DNA from: Shewanella atlantica
GTDB taxonomy: Bacteria > Pseudomonadota > Gammaproteobacteria > Enterobacterales > Shewanellaceae
Reading direction: 5' to 3'
DNA: 64,000 nucleotides
Assembly: GCF_003966265.1 (NCBI RefSeq)
Contig: NZ_RXNV01000006.1
Location: forward strand, 186,001-250,000
The notes beneath the pieces are model-generated. The model was given only the letters and a program-made list of their open reading frames with translations. It searched no databases and was not told where the DNA came from. A program made the position numbers and the translations under genes. Below, one piece after another: positions 8,859 through 17,697 of this stretch. The first letter of the stretch is position 1, and each line of letters starts with the position of its first letter.

Positions 8859-9429
8859 GACACTTATACTAACCTGCTTATTGGCTTTCACCTCTGTATT
8901 CATCCCAGCCGTTGCTAAGTCTAATAAAGTCTACAACACCGGGGAGCCCATCATTAAGCCAATGATCATGTCTCGTTTTATTGAGATGCAATCGGCCAGA
9001 GAAGTACCCGACGTCACCTTTATCGATACCGAAGGTGGTGAGGTCAATCTCAAACAATATAAGGGTAAGGTGGTGATGGTTAACCTGTGGGCAACCTGGT
9101 GTGCCCCCTGCATCAAAGAGATCCCGCAGATGGAGAATATCCGTCAAACCAACATCGACAAGGATCTGGTCGTACTGCCGATCTCCATCGATGAGGAGAC
9201 AGATAAAGTGAAACCTTTTCTGGCCCGTCATGGACTGGCCCATTATAAGACCTGGCTGGATCCCAATAAGGATATCGATCAGGTCATGCCGGCAGACGTT
9301 GTCCCCGCGACCTATGTGTTCGATGGTTCGGGGAATCTCATCGGTTTTCTGCGGGGATATCTGGATTGGGGGGATGAAGATGTACAACCTTATCTGGAAA
9401 AGCTTGTCGCCAAATACGCTAAACGCTAA
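8851..9429 (+). CDS. CcmG/DsbE-like periplasmic thioredoxin
   Basis: I chose the ATG at 8851, which gives a clear signal peptide (MNKTLILTCLLAFTS) and an 8-bp overlap with the previous gene; a longer in-frame extension has no such leader. The 192-residue protein has a thioredoxin fold with active site WATWCAPC and the cis-proline segment VVPATYVFD. CcmG-type proteins keep apocytochrome cysteines reduced before heme attachment. With the CcmF- and CcmH-like genes it completes a three-gene set serving SirA. A terminator follows at 9500. Confidence 0.88.
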   Translation: MNKTLILTCLLAFTSVFIPAVAKSNKVYNTGEPIIKPMIMSRFIEMQSAREVPDVTFIDTEGGEVNLKQYKGKVVMVNLWATWCAPCIKEIPQMENIRQTNIDKDLVVLPISIDEETDKVKPFLARHGLAHYKTWLDPNKDIDQVMPADVVPATYVFDGSGNLIGFLRGYLDWGDEDVQPYLEKLVAKYAKR

Positions 9430-9499
9430 AACGTGACAGGAACTGAGATAACGAAAAGAGATAACTAACCCTTTAAGGCTTATAAAAATTTCATTGCTC

Positions 9500-9543
9500 C
9501 CGTCCGGCTTGTTTCCCCTATTTTTTACCGGACGGATTTTTTT
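9500..9543 (+). terminator. Rho-independent terminator of the heme-lyase operon
   Basis: CCGTCCGG at 9500-9507 pairs with CCGGACGG at 9528-9535 and is followed by a run of seven T. The loop of 20 nt is long but the stem is GC-rich. Confidence 0.75.
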
Positions 9544-9573
9544 CAGATATTAAGACAGAACCCGGACTTCTGC

Positions 9574-9786
9574 TTACTCAGATGCTTTTCGATACTCCAG
9601 AATATCTCCGGGCTGACACTCCAGATAGTCACAAATACTCGCCAGAGTTTCAAAACGCACCCCCTTTACCTTGCCGCGTTTAAGCAAGGAGAGATTAGCT
9701 TCGGTGATCCCTATCGCCTTGGCCAACTCTTTCGAGCTGACTTTACGAACCGCCATCATGACATCTAAATTTACGATAATTTCCAT
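9574..9786 (-). CDS. Small XRE-family HTH regulator
   Basis: The 70-residue protein is one helix-turn-helix of the Cro/C1 type (KELAKAIGITEANLSLLKRG) with the C-terminal CDYLECQPGDILEY seen in YozG-like regulators. It lies 18 bp downstream of a DUF2975 membrane protein gene and on the same strand. This pairing is common in bacteria, and the two probably form one regulatory unit of unknown signal. Confidence 0.85.
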   Translation of the reverse strand: MEIIVNLDVMMAVRKVSSKELAKAIGITEANLSLLKRGKVKGVRFETLASICDYLECQPGDILEYRKASE

Positions 9787-9804
9787 GATTTAAATTTCCA
9801 CGAC

Positions 9805-10320
9805 CTAGATAAACTCTCTGTTCTCGGCTTCGAGCTCTCTCGCCGCTTTAAGCAGGTAAACAATTAACAGCATTAATAAAATTGTAGTGACATCACCAAA
9901 ATCTATCGTCAATTGTATGCTGGTATGTTCAAAGAATTGTTTATGGTAGTAGCCCGTTCCCAGATGCTGGATGATCTCCGTCCCGAAGTCGAATACCTTT
10001 AACCATACCAACCACAGATAACAGCGCATCGCCTCATGGCCGAAAAATTGTCCCTGTTGATAATGGCTGAGCAACTTCTGTAACCAATAAACCCCAACCA
10101 ATAGTATGATAAACAGCGGAGACTGGAGCCCTAAGAGTATACCTCTGCTCGCTCGGTCATCCTGCCAGAGTTCATGAAACAGGTGACTGGCCCCAAAGCG
10201 AATATCGCCATTGACGAAGAAACTGTATCCCAGATAAACCATCATGATTGCTGTCGCAATCAAAACCAGCAATCTAAAAAAACCGCTGACCTTCATTAGC
10301 TTCTGCATATTGGCATTCAT
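9805..10320 (-). CDS. DUF2975 family membrane protein
   Basis: The protein has four predicted membrane helices (about residues 10-35, 60-80, 115-135 and 150-170 from the upstream start) and matches the DUF2975 pattern, which usually occurs beside a small HTH gene as here. An in-frame GTG at 10338 overlaps the GAGGA ribosome-binding site, so the ATG at 10320 is preferred (171 residues). No enzymatic motif is visible. It may sense a membrane signal or control the HTH partner; the function is unknown. Confidence 0.75.
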   Translation of the reverse strand: MNANMQKLMKVSGFFRLLVLIATAIMMVYLGYSFFVNGDIRFGASHLFHELWQDDRASRGILLGLQSPLFIILLVGVYWLQKLLSHYQQGQFFGHEAMRCYLWLVWLKVFDFGTEIIQHLGTGYYHKQFFEHTSIQLTIDFGDVTTILLMLLIVYLLKAARELEAENREFI

Positions 10321-10506
10321 TGTTTCTGTTTTCCTCACCCGTGAATTACACCGATTATACCAGACAGAAACATTTGGTTGTAAATTAATATTTAATTATC
10401 GTTTTACAATAATTATTTTATGTATTAGTTTAATTAGCAATTCATGGATAACTGATTTGTTGATAAGACAAATAGGCATCTGAGCTGTTATTTAAAGGAA
10501 TGAACG

Positions 10507-12573
10507 ATGAAGACACATAAGATTTTACCTAGCGTACTCTCGACAGCGCTCGCCGCTAGCTTATTTATAACAGGCTGCTCGCAGACCCCTTCACCAACAA
10601 ACTTGTCAGATCGAGCCACTACCCAAGATCAAAGTCAGCAAGTTCAACTGCTACCTGTTGAAGCCTTTTTCAACGAGCAAGGGATCAGTGGACTCAAGAG
10701 CTCCAGTGACGGAAAATGGTTAGCCTTTTTCAAAGAGTATCAGGGAGCCAGAAATATCTACCTGATGGCAGCAGGTTCCAGTCTGGAAGAAGCATATCCG
10801 ATAACTCACTCGAAAGAGCCGATCGACAGCTTTCGTTGGTCAAGCGATGCCAGTGAGATCTTCTTCCTTAAAGATACCGGTGGTAATGAAAATACCCAGA
10901 TCTATAAACTCTCTCTGGATACGAGCCAGATTAAACCTGTCCCGAACATCACTGCGCTCACCAGTAATGCAGACATCAGATATGACCTGCTCAAACAACC
11001 CAAAGATAAGCCCAACACTTTGGTTGTCATGTCGAATCAAGATAATCCTCAGCAGATGGATCTCTTTCGTCTGAATATCGATTCCGCAAAAATAACCAAT
11101 ATTTTTTTTAACACCTACGGCTTCTCTTCCATAGAGACAAACCAACTAGGCATTCCTGTACTCGGCACCAGCAGTAACCCCGACAATACTTCCGATCTCT
11201 ACGCCAAAATTGCTGGGAAATGGACGAGTCTGATCAAGACCCAATTTGGTGAAGACATAGATATTCTCAGCTTCGATGAAGATACCAACTTGGCCTATCT
11301 TCGTGCCAACATCCAAGGACGAGACAAGCTACAACTGTTACGGCTCAATATGACCACAGGTAAAATCGTCACTCTACATCAAGATCCGCTGGATGAATCT
11401 GATGTTTATGATGTGCTCTTTAACGATGAAGGCGCACCACTTGCCGTCTCCTATTATGGCGGTCGTTTACGCACTTACCCGCTGGATGATACCTTTGCTG
11501 GCAACTGGCAAAAAATTAACGACCACTTCACTCAAGATGTGGAGATAACCATCACAGATAGAAACGAGAAAACCGGTCTGTGGCAGCTACATATCGCCAG
11601 TGATGTCGATATGGGAAGCGACTATCGCTTTGATGCCAATACTGGACTCGTGAGCCTTTTGCTTGAGCAAGAAGCATCGATTAGCCCTGAGCTGCTATCA
11701 AAACGTCAATCCATCACCTACCAGGCTCGCGATGATGTGAATATACAGGCCTACCTGACTCTACCTAAGGGTCAGAGCAAAAATTTACCCACTATCGTAC
11801 TGCCCCATGGTGGCCCCTGGTCTCGAGACTACTGGACCTTGAGTTCCGGCTATTTCAACCCAATTGCACAGCTACTGGCAAACCGCGGCTATGCAGTATT
11901 ACAACCTAATTTTCGAGCTTCGACGGGTTTTGGTAAGCGCTTCCTGAATTCAGGTAACAAAAACTGGGGCACAGGCAGCATGCAGGACGATCTGACCGAT
12001 GGGGCGCATTATCTCATCAAGGAAGGCATCGCCGATAAACAGCGTTTAGGGATCATGGGCGCATCTTATGGTGGCTATGCAGCTCTTGCCGGTGCGACCT
12101 TCACTCCCGATCTGTACCAGGCAGTGATCTCCTATGTCGGCCCCTCGAGTCTCATTACATTACTGGAATCATTTCCGCCACATTTCCGTCCCTACCTGGG
12201 TCAGTTTTACAGTGCGGTAGGCGATCCAGAGATCGACACGGACAGAGTAGATATGAAGGCTCGCTCTCCTATCAATTTCGTCGATAACATCAAGGCCCCC
12301 TTGATGTTAGTTCAGGGAGCAAATGACCCCAGGGTGACTCAAATTGAATCCGATAATATCGCCCGGGTGATGTATAACCGCAGTCTGCCGGTTGAATACA
12401 TCCTGGCAAAAGATGAGGGCCATGGCTTCCGTAAGCGGGATAATAAATTAGCTTACATAGTGGCCATGGAGCAGTTCTTCGGTGAGCATCTTGGCGGCCG
12501 TATCGATAACGGGGTGACTCCCACTCTTAACGCCCATCTAGATACGCTAAAGGTTGATGTAAGCCGGCTATAA
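10507..12573 (+). CDS. S9 prolyl oligopeptidase family lipoprotein
   Basis: The 688-residue protein has a lipoprotein signal ending in FITGC, so it is probably anchored to a membrane on the periplasmic side. A beta-propeller-like region covers about residues 50-400 and an alpha/beta-hydrolase domain follows. The catalytic triad is visible: Ser in GASYGG, Asp in GANDPRV and His in DEGHGF. Enzymes of this family (acylaminoacyl or dipeptidyl peptidases) cleave short peptides. A second member lies at 36356-38335, also with a lipobox. AAAGGA lies just upstream of the start. Confidence 0.9.
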   Translation: MKTHKILPSVLSTALAASLFITGCSQTPSPTNLSDRATTQDQSQQVQLLPVEAFFNEQGISGLKSSSDGKWLAFFKEYQGARNIYLMAAGSSLEEAYPITHSKEPIDSFRWSSDASEIFFLKDTGGNENTQIYKLSLDTSQIKPVPNITALTSNADIRYDLLKQPKDKPNTLVVMSNQDNPQQMDLFRLNIDSAKITNIFFNTYGFSSIETNQLGIPVLGTSSNPDNTSDLYAKIAGKWTSLIKTQFGEDIDILSFDEDTNLAYLRANIQGRDKLQLLRLNMTTGKIVTLHQDPLDESDVYDVLFNDEGAPLAVSYYGGRLRTYPLDDTFAGNWQKINDHFTQDVEITITDRNEKTGLWQLHIASDVDMGSDYRFDANTGLVSLLLEQEASISPELLSKRQSITYQARDDVNIQAYLTLPKGQSKNLPTIVLPHGGPWSRDYWTLSSGYFNPIAQLLANRGYAVLQPNFRASTGFGKRFLNSGNKNWGTGSMQDDLTDGAHYLIKEGIADKQRLGIMGASYGGYAALAGATFTPDLYQAVISYVGPSSLITLLESFPPHFRPYLGQFYSAVGDPEIDTDRVDMKARSPINFVDNIKAPLMLVQGANDPRVTQIESDNIARVMYNRSLPVEYILAKDEGHGFRKRDNKLAYIVAMEQFFGEHLGGRIDNGVTPTLNAHLDTLKVDVSRL

Positions 12574-12585
12574 TTTAACAAGTTT

Positions 12586-12611
12586 CTGGAACCTAGATCC
12601 CTAGGTTCCAG
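12586..12611. terminator. Bidirectional hairpin between convergent genes
   Basis: An 11-bp perfect stem (CTGGAACCTAG with CTAGGTTCCAG, loop ATCC) lies between the convergent S9 peptidase and nhaC genes. It lacks a strong T run on the plus strand. Its arms resemble the CTAG-containing words of the short intergenic repeats elsewhere in the window. Confidence 0.5.
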
Positions 12612-12621
12612 GAATCTTCTC

Positions 12622-14139
12622 TTACGCAATCACCTCTTGCGCTTCACTCCCCTCCTCTAACTTCTCTATCTTGAAGTTGAAGTAAGCGTAACTGGCACTG
12701 ATCAACGGACAGACAAGGTTAAAGAAGGCATAAGGCAGATAAGCAATTGTCGCGACCCCTAAGGTGCTGGCCATATAGGCACCACAGGTATTCCAGGGAA
12801 CCAGAGGACTGGTGATCGTCGCCGAATCTTCCAGAGCACGGCTCAAATTAACGGGCGCTAAGCCTCGTTTGGTGTACTCCACCTTGAGCATGCGACCCGG
12901 CAGTAAGATAGCGATAAACTGATCACCGGTGATCAAGTTAGCCCCGATACAGCTGGCCAGAGTCGTGATGATTAAGCTACTGCTCGAGGTCACCACCCCC
13001 AAGATACTCTGCAAAATACGTTTCAGCAGTCCGGTGCGCTCCATGACCCCGCCAAAGGCCATGGCACAGAGGATTAACCAAACTGTATTAACCATGCTGC
13101 TCATGCCACCCCGGCTGAGTAGACTATCAAGCACAGTATCGCCAGTATTGGCCGTATAGCCGTCGAACATTGCAATCCAGATCCCTTTTACCAATGCAAT
13201 TGCCGGCACTAAACTGTCATCGCCGACAAAAGCAATAATATTGTCAAACTGAAAAGCGGCTGCACAGGCGGCTCCGGCAAAGGTACCCAAGATCACCGTG
13301 GGAAATGCAGGCACTTTCTTATAAGCCAGTCCTAAAACCACCAACAGAGGCAAGAGCAGGTGCACGCCAGGTTCATATTGAGATTGTAGGATATTCAGGG
13401 TCGCTTCAAGATCGCTACTGCCTCCAGCGCTCTGGGTGCTAAAGCCTAAGATAACGAAGCCTATCAAGGCGATGATAATGCTCGGCGTCGTCGTCCACAC
13501 CATATGTCTGATATGACTGAACAGATCCGTACCCGCCACGGCAGGCGCCAGGTTAGTGGTGTCTGACATGGGTGACATCTTATCGCCAAAGTAAGCACCA
13601 CTTATAATGGCACCGGCGGTGATCTCGACACTTAGCCCCATGGCTCCGGCGATACCAATCAAGGCTATACCTAAGGTGCCCGCCACGGTCCATGAACTAC
13701 CGATACTGATAGCCACCACGGCGCAAAGTAAACAGGATGCGGCATAGAAGTATTCGGGATTAAGTACCTTCATACCATAGAAGATCATCGTCGGCACCGT
13801 ACCAGCTAAGATCCAGGTACCAATTAAGGAACCCACCGAGAATAAAATCAGTAATGCACCCGTCGCCATAGAGACGCTGTGTACTATCCCCGCCTCCATC
13901 TCTTTCCAGCTATAACCATTTTTAGCGCCAATCACCAAGGCGATACAGGCTGCCATAATAAGGGCTATTTGGTTTGCTCCCGAGGAGCTATCCGACGAGA
14001 AGAGATACACGGCCGTCGTTAGCATAGCGACCAAAGCAATAATGGGAGTTAACGCATCGAGCAGACTAGCGGGTTTATGTTGAGGTGTATCAGTCGGTGC
14101 ATCAGACGGCGATTGCCGGGGCTCATTGGTTGAGGTCAT
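12622..14139 (-). CDS. nhaC: NhaC-family Na+/H+ antiporter
   Basis: About twelve membrane helices are spread over 505 residues. Family features include the discontinuous helix segments GSSWTVAGTLG, GAYFGDKMSPMSDTTNL and ALEDSATITSPLVPWNTCG. NhaC exchanges internal Na+ for external protons; some members carry other substrates such as amino acids. The ATG at 14139 is preferred because AAGGA is 7 bp upstream, against 4 bp for the GTG one codon earlier. The leader upstream contains compact potential hairpins and may hold a cis-regulatory RNA. Confidence 0.88.
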   Translation of the reverse strand: MTSTNEPRQSPSDAPTDTPQHKPASLLDALTPIIALVAMLTTAVYLFSSDSSSGANQIALIMAACIALVIGAKNGYSWKEMEAGIVHSVSMATGALLILFSVGSLIGTWILAGTVPTMIFYGMKVLNPEYFYAASCLLCAVVAISIGSSWTVAGTLGIALIGIAGAMGLSVEITAGAIISGAYFGDKMSPMSDTTNLAPAVAGTDLFSHIRHMVWTTTPSIIIALIGFVILGFSTQSAGGSSDLEATLNILQSQYEPGVHLLLPLLVVLGLAYKKVPAFPTVILGTFAGAACAAAFQFDNIIAFVGDDSLVPAIALVKGIWIAMFDGYTANTGDTVLDSLLSRGGMSSMVNTVWLILCAMAFGGVMERTGLLKRILQSILGVVTSSSSLIITTLASCIGANLITGDQFIAILLPGRMLKVEYTKRGLAPVNLSRALEDSATITSPLVPWNTCGAYMASTLGVATIAYLPYAFFNLVCPLISASYAYFNFKIEKLEEGSEAQEVIA

Positions 14140-14142
14140 CAC

Positions 14143-14250
14143 GTGTTCCTTATTATTGTTTTTATCTCGCTTTGGAGCGTAATTGACTTGCCGTAAGACC
14201 CACTCTTGCGGTGGCAGCTCTCAGGCTAAGGCTAACCATGGTTACACAAA
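14143..14250 (-). promoter_or_regulatory. Candidate structured leader RNA of nhaC
   Basis: On the minus strand the region before nhaC reads a self-complementary UAACC-AU-GGUUA near 14244, then UGCC-ACC ... GGU-CUUAC-GGCA (forward 14189-14216), an outer plus inner stem with an asymmetric bulge, then CGCU-CCAA-AGCG close to the ribosome-binding site. Compact folds ahead of Na+ antiporter genes are known from Na+ and Li+ riboswitches. I could not match this to a consensus from memory, so the call is structural only. Confidence 0.35.
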
Positions 14251-14587
14251 ATTAACATTAACGTCCATATTCGTTACATTAGCTGATTTACAGCCTGCTC
14301 CCGCCTTTAAGCCATGCAAGACTAAAAATGCACCATAAAAGTCAAATCCCAACTAGTTATGCAGCTAAACAGGATAAGATAACCAAACAGAGCAGAAGAA
14401 AAGAATTGATTATTTTTGCCAACCAATTTGCAAATAGAGTTTTACTTACTTCTAATAACAAGCATATGAGGCGGATATGGATGCAAAGCCGGCCACTCGA
14501 TTCCCCCTTTCCTTTATCCCCCCAGTAAATTAAAATTGCGCCACTCAAATTAACAGATACCAAAGCTCAGGCTTCAAGGCATATTCA
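14251..14587. other. Intergenic region upstream of the MazG-like gene
   Basis: About 340 bp, AT-rich, without a convincing gene. Short open frames on both strands have no ribosome-binding site or family signature. It should contain the promoters of nhaC (minus) and of the gene at 14588 (plus), but no clear -35/-10 pair stood out. Confidence 0.5.
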
Positions 14588-15166
14588 ATGAAACTCACTG
14601 CACTCTCTCAGCCACTTTACGATCACCTTTACCGTGATATCCTCCAGTTCCGCTCAACCTTCGATCTGCCAAGCGAAGATGAAACCACATTGGATGACAA
14701 GGCTGACACTCTGCACACTTCATTGGCTATAGAAGAGCTGACTGAACTTGCCGAAGCCGATAGCCGCATCGAGCAGGCAGATGCCATCGTTGACTCTGTT
14801 TATGTCCTTATGGGCCGCTTAGTTCATCTGGGTGCTACTCAGCTAAGCGATCGCATCGAGATCAGCTACGTAATCGACCTGCTGTTACATGTCGCCAAGA
14901 ACCGCGAAATCGATTTCGTGACCTGCTGGGATGAAGTTCACTCGAGCAACATGAGTAAGGTGTGTCGTAACGAGCAGGAATTAACTGAAACTATCGAGTT
15001 CTACGCCAAGCAAGGCGTCGAGATTGTCGGCAGTCAGAAAGGTGACTTCATCATCGCTAAGTGCGCTAAAGATGTAGACATGGCGGGTAAAGTCGTACGC
15101 CAGGGTAAAGTATTGAAATCGGTTTACTACCGACCAGCAGATCTGGCTAAGCTAGTGAAAGCTTAG
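14588..15166 (+). CDS. MazG/PRA-PH-like all-alpha NTP pyrophosphohydrolase family protein
   Basis: The 192-residue protein contains EELTELAE, followed after about a dozen residues by EQADAIVDS. This fits the EExxE...ExxD metal-binding signature of all-alpha NTP pyrophosphatases (MazG, HisE, dUTPase-2). A C-terminal part from about residue 130 is less characteristic. Members remove pyrophosphate from nucleotides, often non-canonical ones. The substrate here cannot be read from sequence. It is a single-gene unit ending at a strong terminator. Confidence 0.65.
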   Translation: MKLTALSQPLYDHLYRDILQFRSTFDLPSEDETTLDDKADTLHTSLAIEELTELAEADSRIEQADAIVDSVYVLMGRLVHLGATQLSDRIEISYVIDLLLHVAKNREIDFVTCWDEVHSSNMSKVCRNEQELTETIEFYAKQGVEIVGSQKGDFIIAKCAKDVDMAGKVVRQGKVLKSVYYRPADLAKLVKA

Positions 15167-15248
15167 GTTGTTCATTTCTGTTTGGTTAGTTTGAAGCTTT
15201 CCAGCTTTTAGTTAATTTCTGATTTACTTGAATCAACGAACCAAAACT

Positions 15249-15280
15249 TAAAAAGCACTTCAAATGAAGTGCTTTTTTGT
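15249..15280 (+). terminator. Rho-independent terminator
   Basis: AAAAGCACTTC and GAAGTGCTTTT form an 11-bp stem with loop AAAT, followed by six T. It ends the gene at 14588-15166. Confidence 0.9.
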
Positions 15281-15372
15281 TTTCAATTTTTACGATACTC
15301 GTGTTTGGTTACTGAGTTGAAAACCAATACTTCATCGGTACTTATTACCTGTGAGAGCCTGGAAACTCGATA

Positions 15373-15407
15373 CTCGTGACTCGTGACTAGTGACTAGTGA
15401 CTAGTAG
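15373..15407. repeat. 7-bp tandem repeat, unit CTAGTGA/CTCGTGA
   Basis: Two CTCGTGA units, two CTAGTGA units and a diverged CTAGTAG unit run head to tail. Similar 7-bp intergenic repeats occur at 44.9, 54.95 and 63.6 kb. Confidence 0.85.
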
Positions 15408-15428
15408 CTCATGACTCGCAGCCATCCT

Positions 15429-16541
15429 TCAGGAGGTCAACTCTGCCGGTATATCTGCGTCCCCCTCGAATACCTCCTGCGAAACACTCTCTTGCCTCGA
15501 TGGGGTTAACTCAGCTCTGCGAACCTCAAGCTCTCTCTCATCTAAGATATCAAAAATAAGATCCGCTAACGCTTTCGGCTTATCGACGTTCATGGCAATG
15601 GCTTTTACCTCTTCGGGAAGCCAGCCTAAACCGCCAAAATAGGTCTGAGGGTTCTTGAACTTGATTATGATATTACTGCTCTCCCCCTGTCCAAAATTAA
15701 TGACTCCGGTGCGATTTTCACATGGCGGCGGACCGACCATAACCCGTTGAATATGTTCGAATTTGACAACGCTAAACCCCCACACACTATTATTGATAAT
15801 CAACTGGTCGCCATGTCGATAAACAGAAAAGTGTCTGGAAACTCTATAATTTGCGGTAATGAGTATTAAGCCATACATGATAAAGCTCGAGACGATAATC
15901 GCCGTTAACTCACTCCAGGGCTGAATGACTACATAACTCGCACCAGCCAGCAGAACAGTTGCACAGGCAAGCAACAGCCAATGCCAACGAGAGGCTGATA
16001 GCAAGTTGATATGTGTAACTGAGGGAAGATGTTTGCGGGAGAATCGGGGAATGGCATAAAACCAACTTGCAGGCTCCATGGCTAGCGCTAAAGCCAGCGA
16101 GCGCTTACGCTCATCCTCTTGTCCGAATTGCTCCAGTATGCTCACTCTGGGATCGCCCGATAGGTTGCGAGCTTGCCATAGGGCTTTGACTATACTCACC
16201 ATCAAGAAAAGCTCTATTCCCAACAGCACGGCGATAATGGGGAACCTTAACCAGATAATAAATTCTAAATGACTAGCAATTTCAACAGGAAAACTCAATC
16301 GCGCCATCAAGCAACTAAGGCTGACGATCAACAGCAACTTCCATAACTTCTGCTTACCCAACTTGATAATGCATAACCAGTAGAGCAGAGGAAGAAACAC
16401 AAAATAGAGGGCCGCAAACGCAGTTGTTAGCAGTTGCCCATTAGAGACCTCAAGTGTCTCGGGTAAAAATTGAAAACCTGAAGCGTAACAAAGAATAGCC
16501 ACACTCAAGAATAACAATCTTAACTTCACGACCTGCCTCAT
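15429..16541 (-). CDS. Uncharacterised membrane protein
   Basis: I do not recognise a family. From the ATG at 16541 (AGGGAG 6 bp upstream) the protein has 370 residues. Four hydrophobic helices fill the first 125 residues and two more lie near residues 195-235. A soluble segment of about 50 residues sits between the two groups. The C-terminal 130 residues are soluble and mainly beta, like a PH-type or YdbS-like domain, then end in an acidic tail. It stands alone between a repeat and the ubiA terminator. Confidence 0.75.
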   Translation of the reverse strand: MRQVVKLRLLFLSVAILCYASGFQFLPETLEVSNGQLLTTAFAALYFVFLPLLYWLCIIKLGKQKLWKLLLIVSLSCLMARLSFPVEIASHLEFIIWLRFPIIAVLLGIELFLMVSIVKALWQARNLSGDPRVSILEQFGQEDERKRSLALALAMEPASWFYAIPRFSRKHLPSVTHINLLSASRWHWLLLACATVLLAGASYVVIQPWSELTAIIVSSFIMYGLILITANYRVSRHFSVYRHGDQLIINNSVWGFSVVKFEHIQRVMVGPPPCENRTGVINFGQGESSNIIIKFKNPQTYFGGLGWLPEEVKAIAMNVDKPKALADLIFDILDERELEVRRAELTPSRQESVSQEVFEGDADIPAELTS

Positions 16542-16702
16542 CGAAGGCTCCCTGTGAAATATTGTATTTATGTTGCAATACAATATCCGATTTTTGCTAT
16601 TAACCCAAGTATATTTCGATTAAATCTCGAACGGAATGGAGGCTAACTTATTGAAAGTGATAGTTACAGATGAAATATTGGAGGTAAAGATAGCGAGCAG
16701 TA

Positions 16703-16732
16703 AGAAAGAGAAGCCAGACCATCAGGCCTCTC
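16703..16732 (-). terminator. Probable terminator of ubiA
   Basis: On the minus strand AAGAGAGGCC and GGCTTCTCTT pair with one wobble around a 9-nt loop, followed by a U-rich stretch UCUUACU. It lies about 22 bp after the ubiA stop. Confidence 0.55.
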
Positions 16733-16753
16733 TTAATTTAGATAAACCACGAA

Positions 16754-17614
16754 TCAAATCAGGTAGTCGACACCGAGGGCGATAAATAGCGAAAAGCCAG
16801 CCCAGTTGTTGTTGAGAAAAGCTTTAAAACAGGGGGCGCGTTCACGTTCATGGATAAGCTTTTGTTGGTACATGCTAAATCCTACGAAGGTGATGATACC
16901 GAGTCCATAGACTAAACCACGATCCGCCGCCCAGCCAGCCGTGACAAAACAAGCCAACGCCGCAAGTTGAAATAAGCCGATGATCTGCCGGTCATACTTG
17001 CCAAACAAGATAGCCGTCGACTTAATCCCTACCTTAAGGTCATCCTCTCTATCGACCATGGCGTACATGGTGTCATAGGCCACCGTCCAGCACCAATTCG
17101 CGGCAAACAGCCACCAGGCTTCGGCTGGAACCTCACCGGTTTGCGCCGCATAGGCCATAGGAATAGACCAGCTCCATACCACACCGAGAAACATCTGCGG
17201 CATATTGGTAAAGCGCTTAGTGAAGGGATAGATAATGGTCAAGATGATGCCAACGACAGAGAGCTTGACCACCAGCGGGTTGAGCATCAAGACCAATCCA
17301 AAGGCGAAAAGTCCCAGGACGGCAAACAGAATCAGTGCCTCTCTTCCCGTCACTTCGCCACTGGCAAGCGGCCTCGACTTAGTGCGATCGACATGAGCGT
17401 CGAGATCACGATCGGCATAATCATTGATAATACAGCCACATGCTCTCATCACTACGACACCGAAAATAAAGATCGCCAGCACCTTCAGATCCGGCATACC
17501 ACCAGCAGCTAACAACAAGGCCATCAGACACGGCCATAGCAATAATAAGGTGCCAATGGGGCGATCCATACGGGCTAAACGCAAATAAACGTCTAATTTA
17601 TCCCTTAAACTCAT
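16754..17614 (-). CDS. ubiA: 4-hydroxybenzoate octaprenyltransferase
   Basis: The 286-residue protein with eight to nine helices carries both Asp-rich prenyl-diphosphate motifs: NDYADRDLD with the following TKSRPLASG (about residues 64-85), and [13 protein letters not shown] (about 188-200). UbiA attaches the polyprenyl chain to 4-hydroxybenzoate in ubiquinone synthesis at the inner membrane. Length and motifs match E. coli UbiA closely. In E. coli it follows ubiC; no ubiC is present beside it here. Confidence 0.95.
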   Translation of the reverse strand: MSLRDKLDVYLRLARMDRPIGTLLLLWPCLMALLLAAGGMPDLKVLAIFIFGVVVMRACGCIINDYADRDLDAHVDRTKSRPLASGEVTGREALILFAVLGLFAFGLVLMLNPLVVKLSVVGIILTIIYPFTKRFTNMPQMFLGVVWSWSIPMAYAAQTGEVPAEAWWLFAANWCWTVAYDTMYAMVDREDDLKVGIKSTAILFGKYDRQIIGLFQLAALACFVTAGWAADRGLVYGLGIITFVGFSMYQQKLIHERERAPCFKAFLNNNWAGFSLFIALGVDYLI

Positions 17615-17697
17615 TTCGAGGCTCTCCTAATACCACTTTGGCCTTTAATCAATTATCACGCCATTATGACTGACGCGCGCCAGCATTCAAATGGTTT

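Noticed and set aside
14143..14250. Lysine or TPP riboswitch before nhaC
   Set aside because: The CUGAGA word recalls a TPP element but the other conserved parts are missing, and the leader is too short for a lysine riboswitch.
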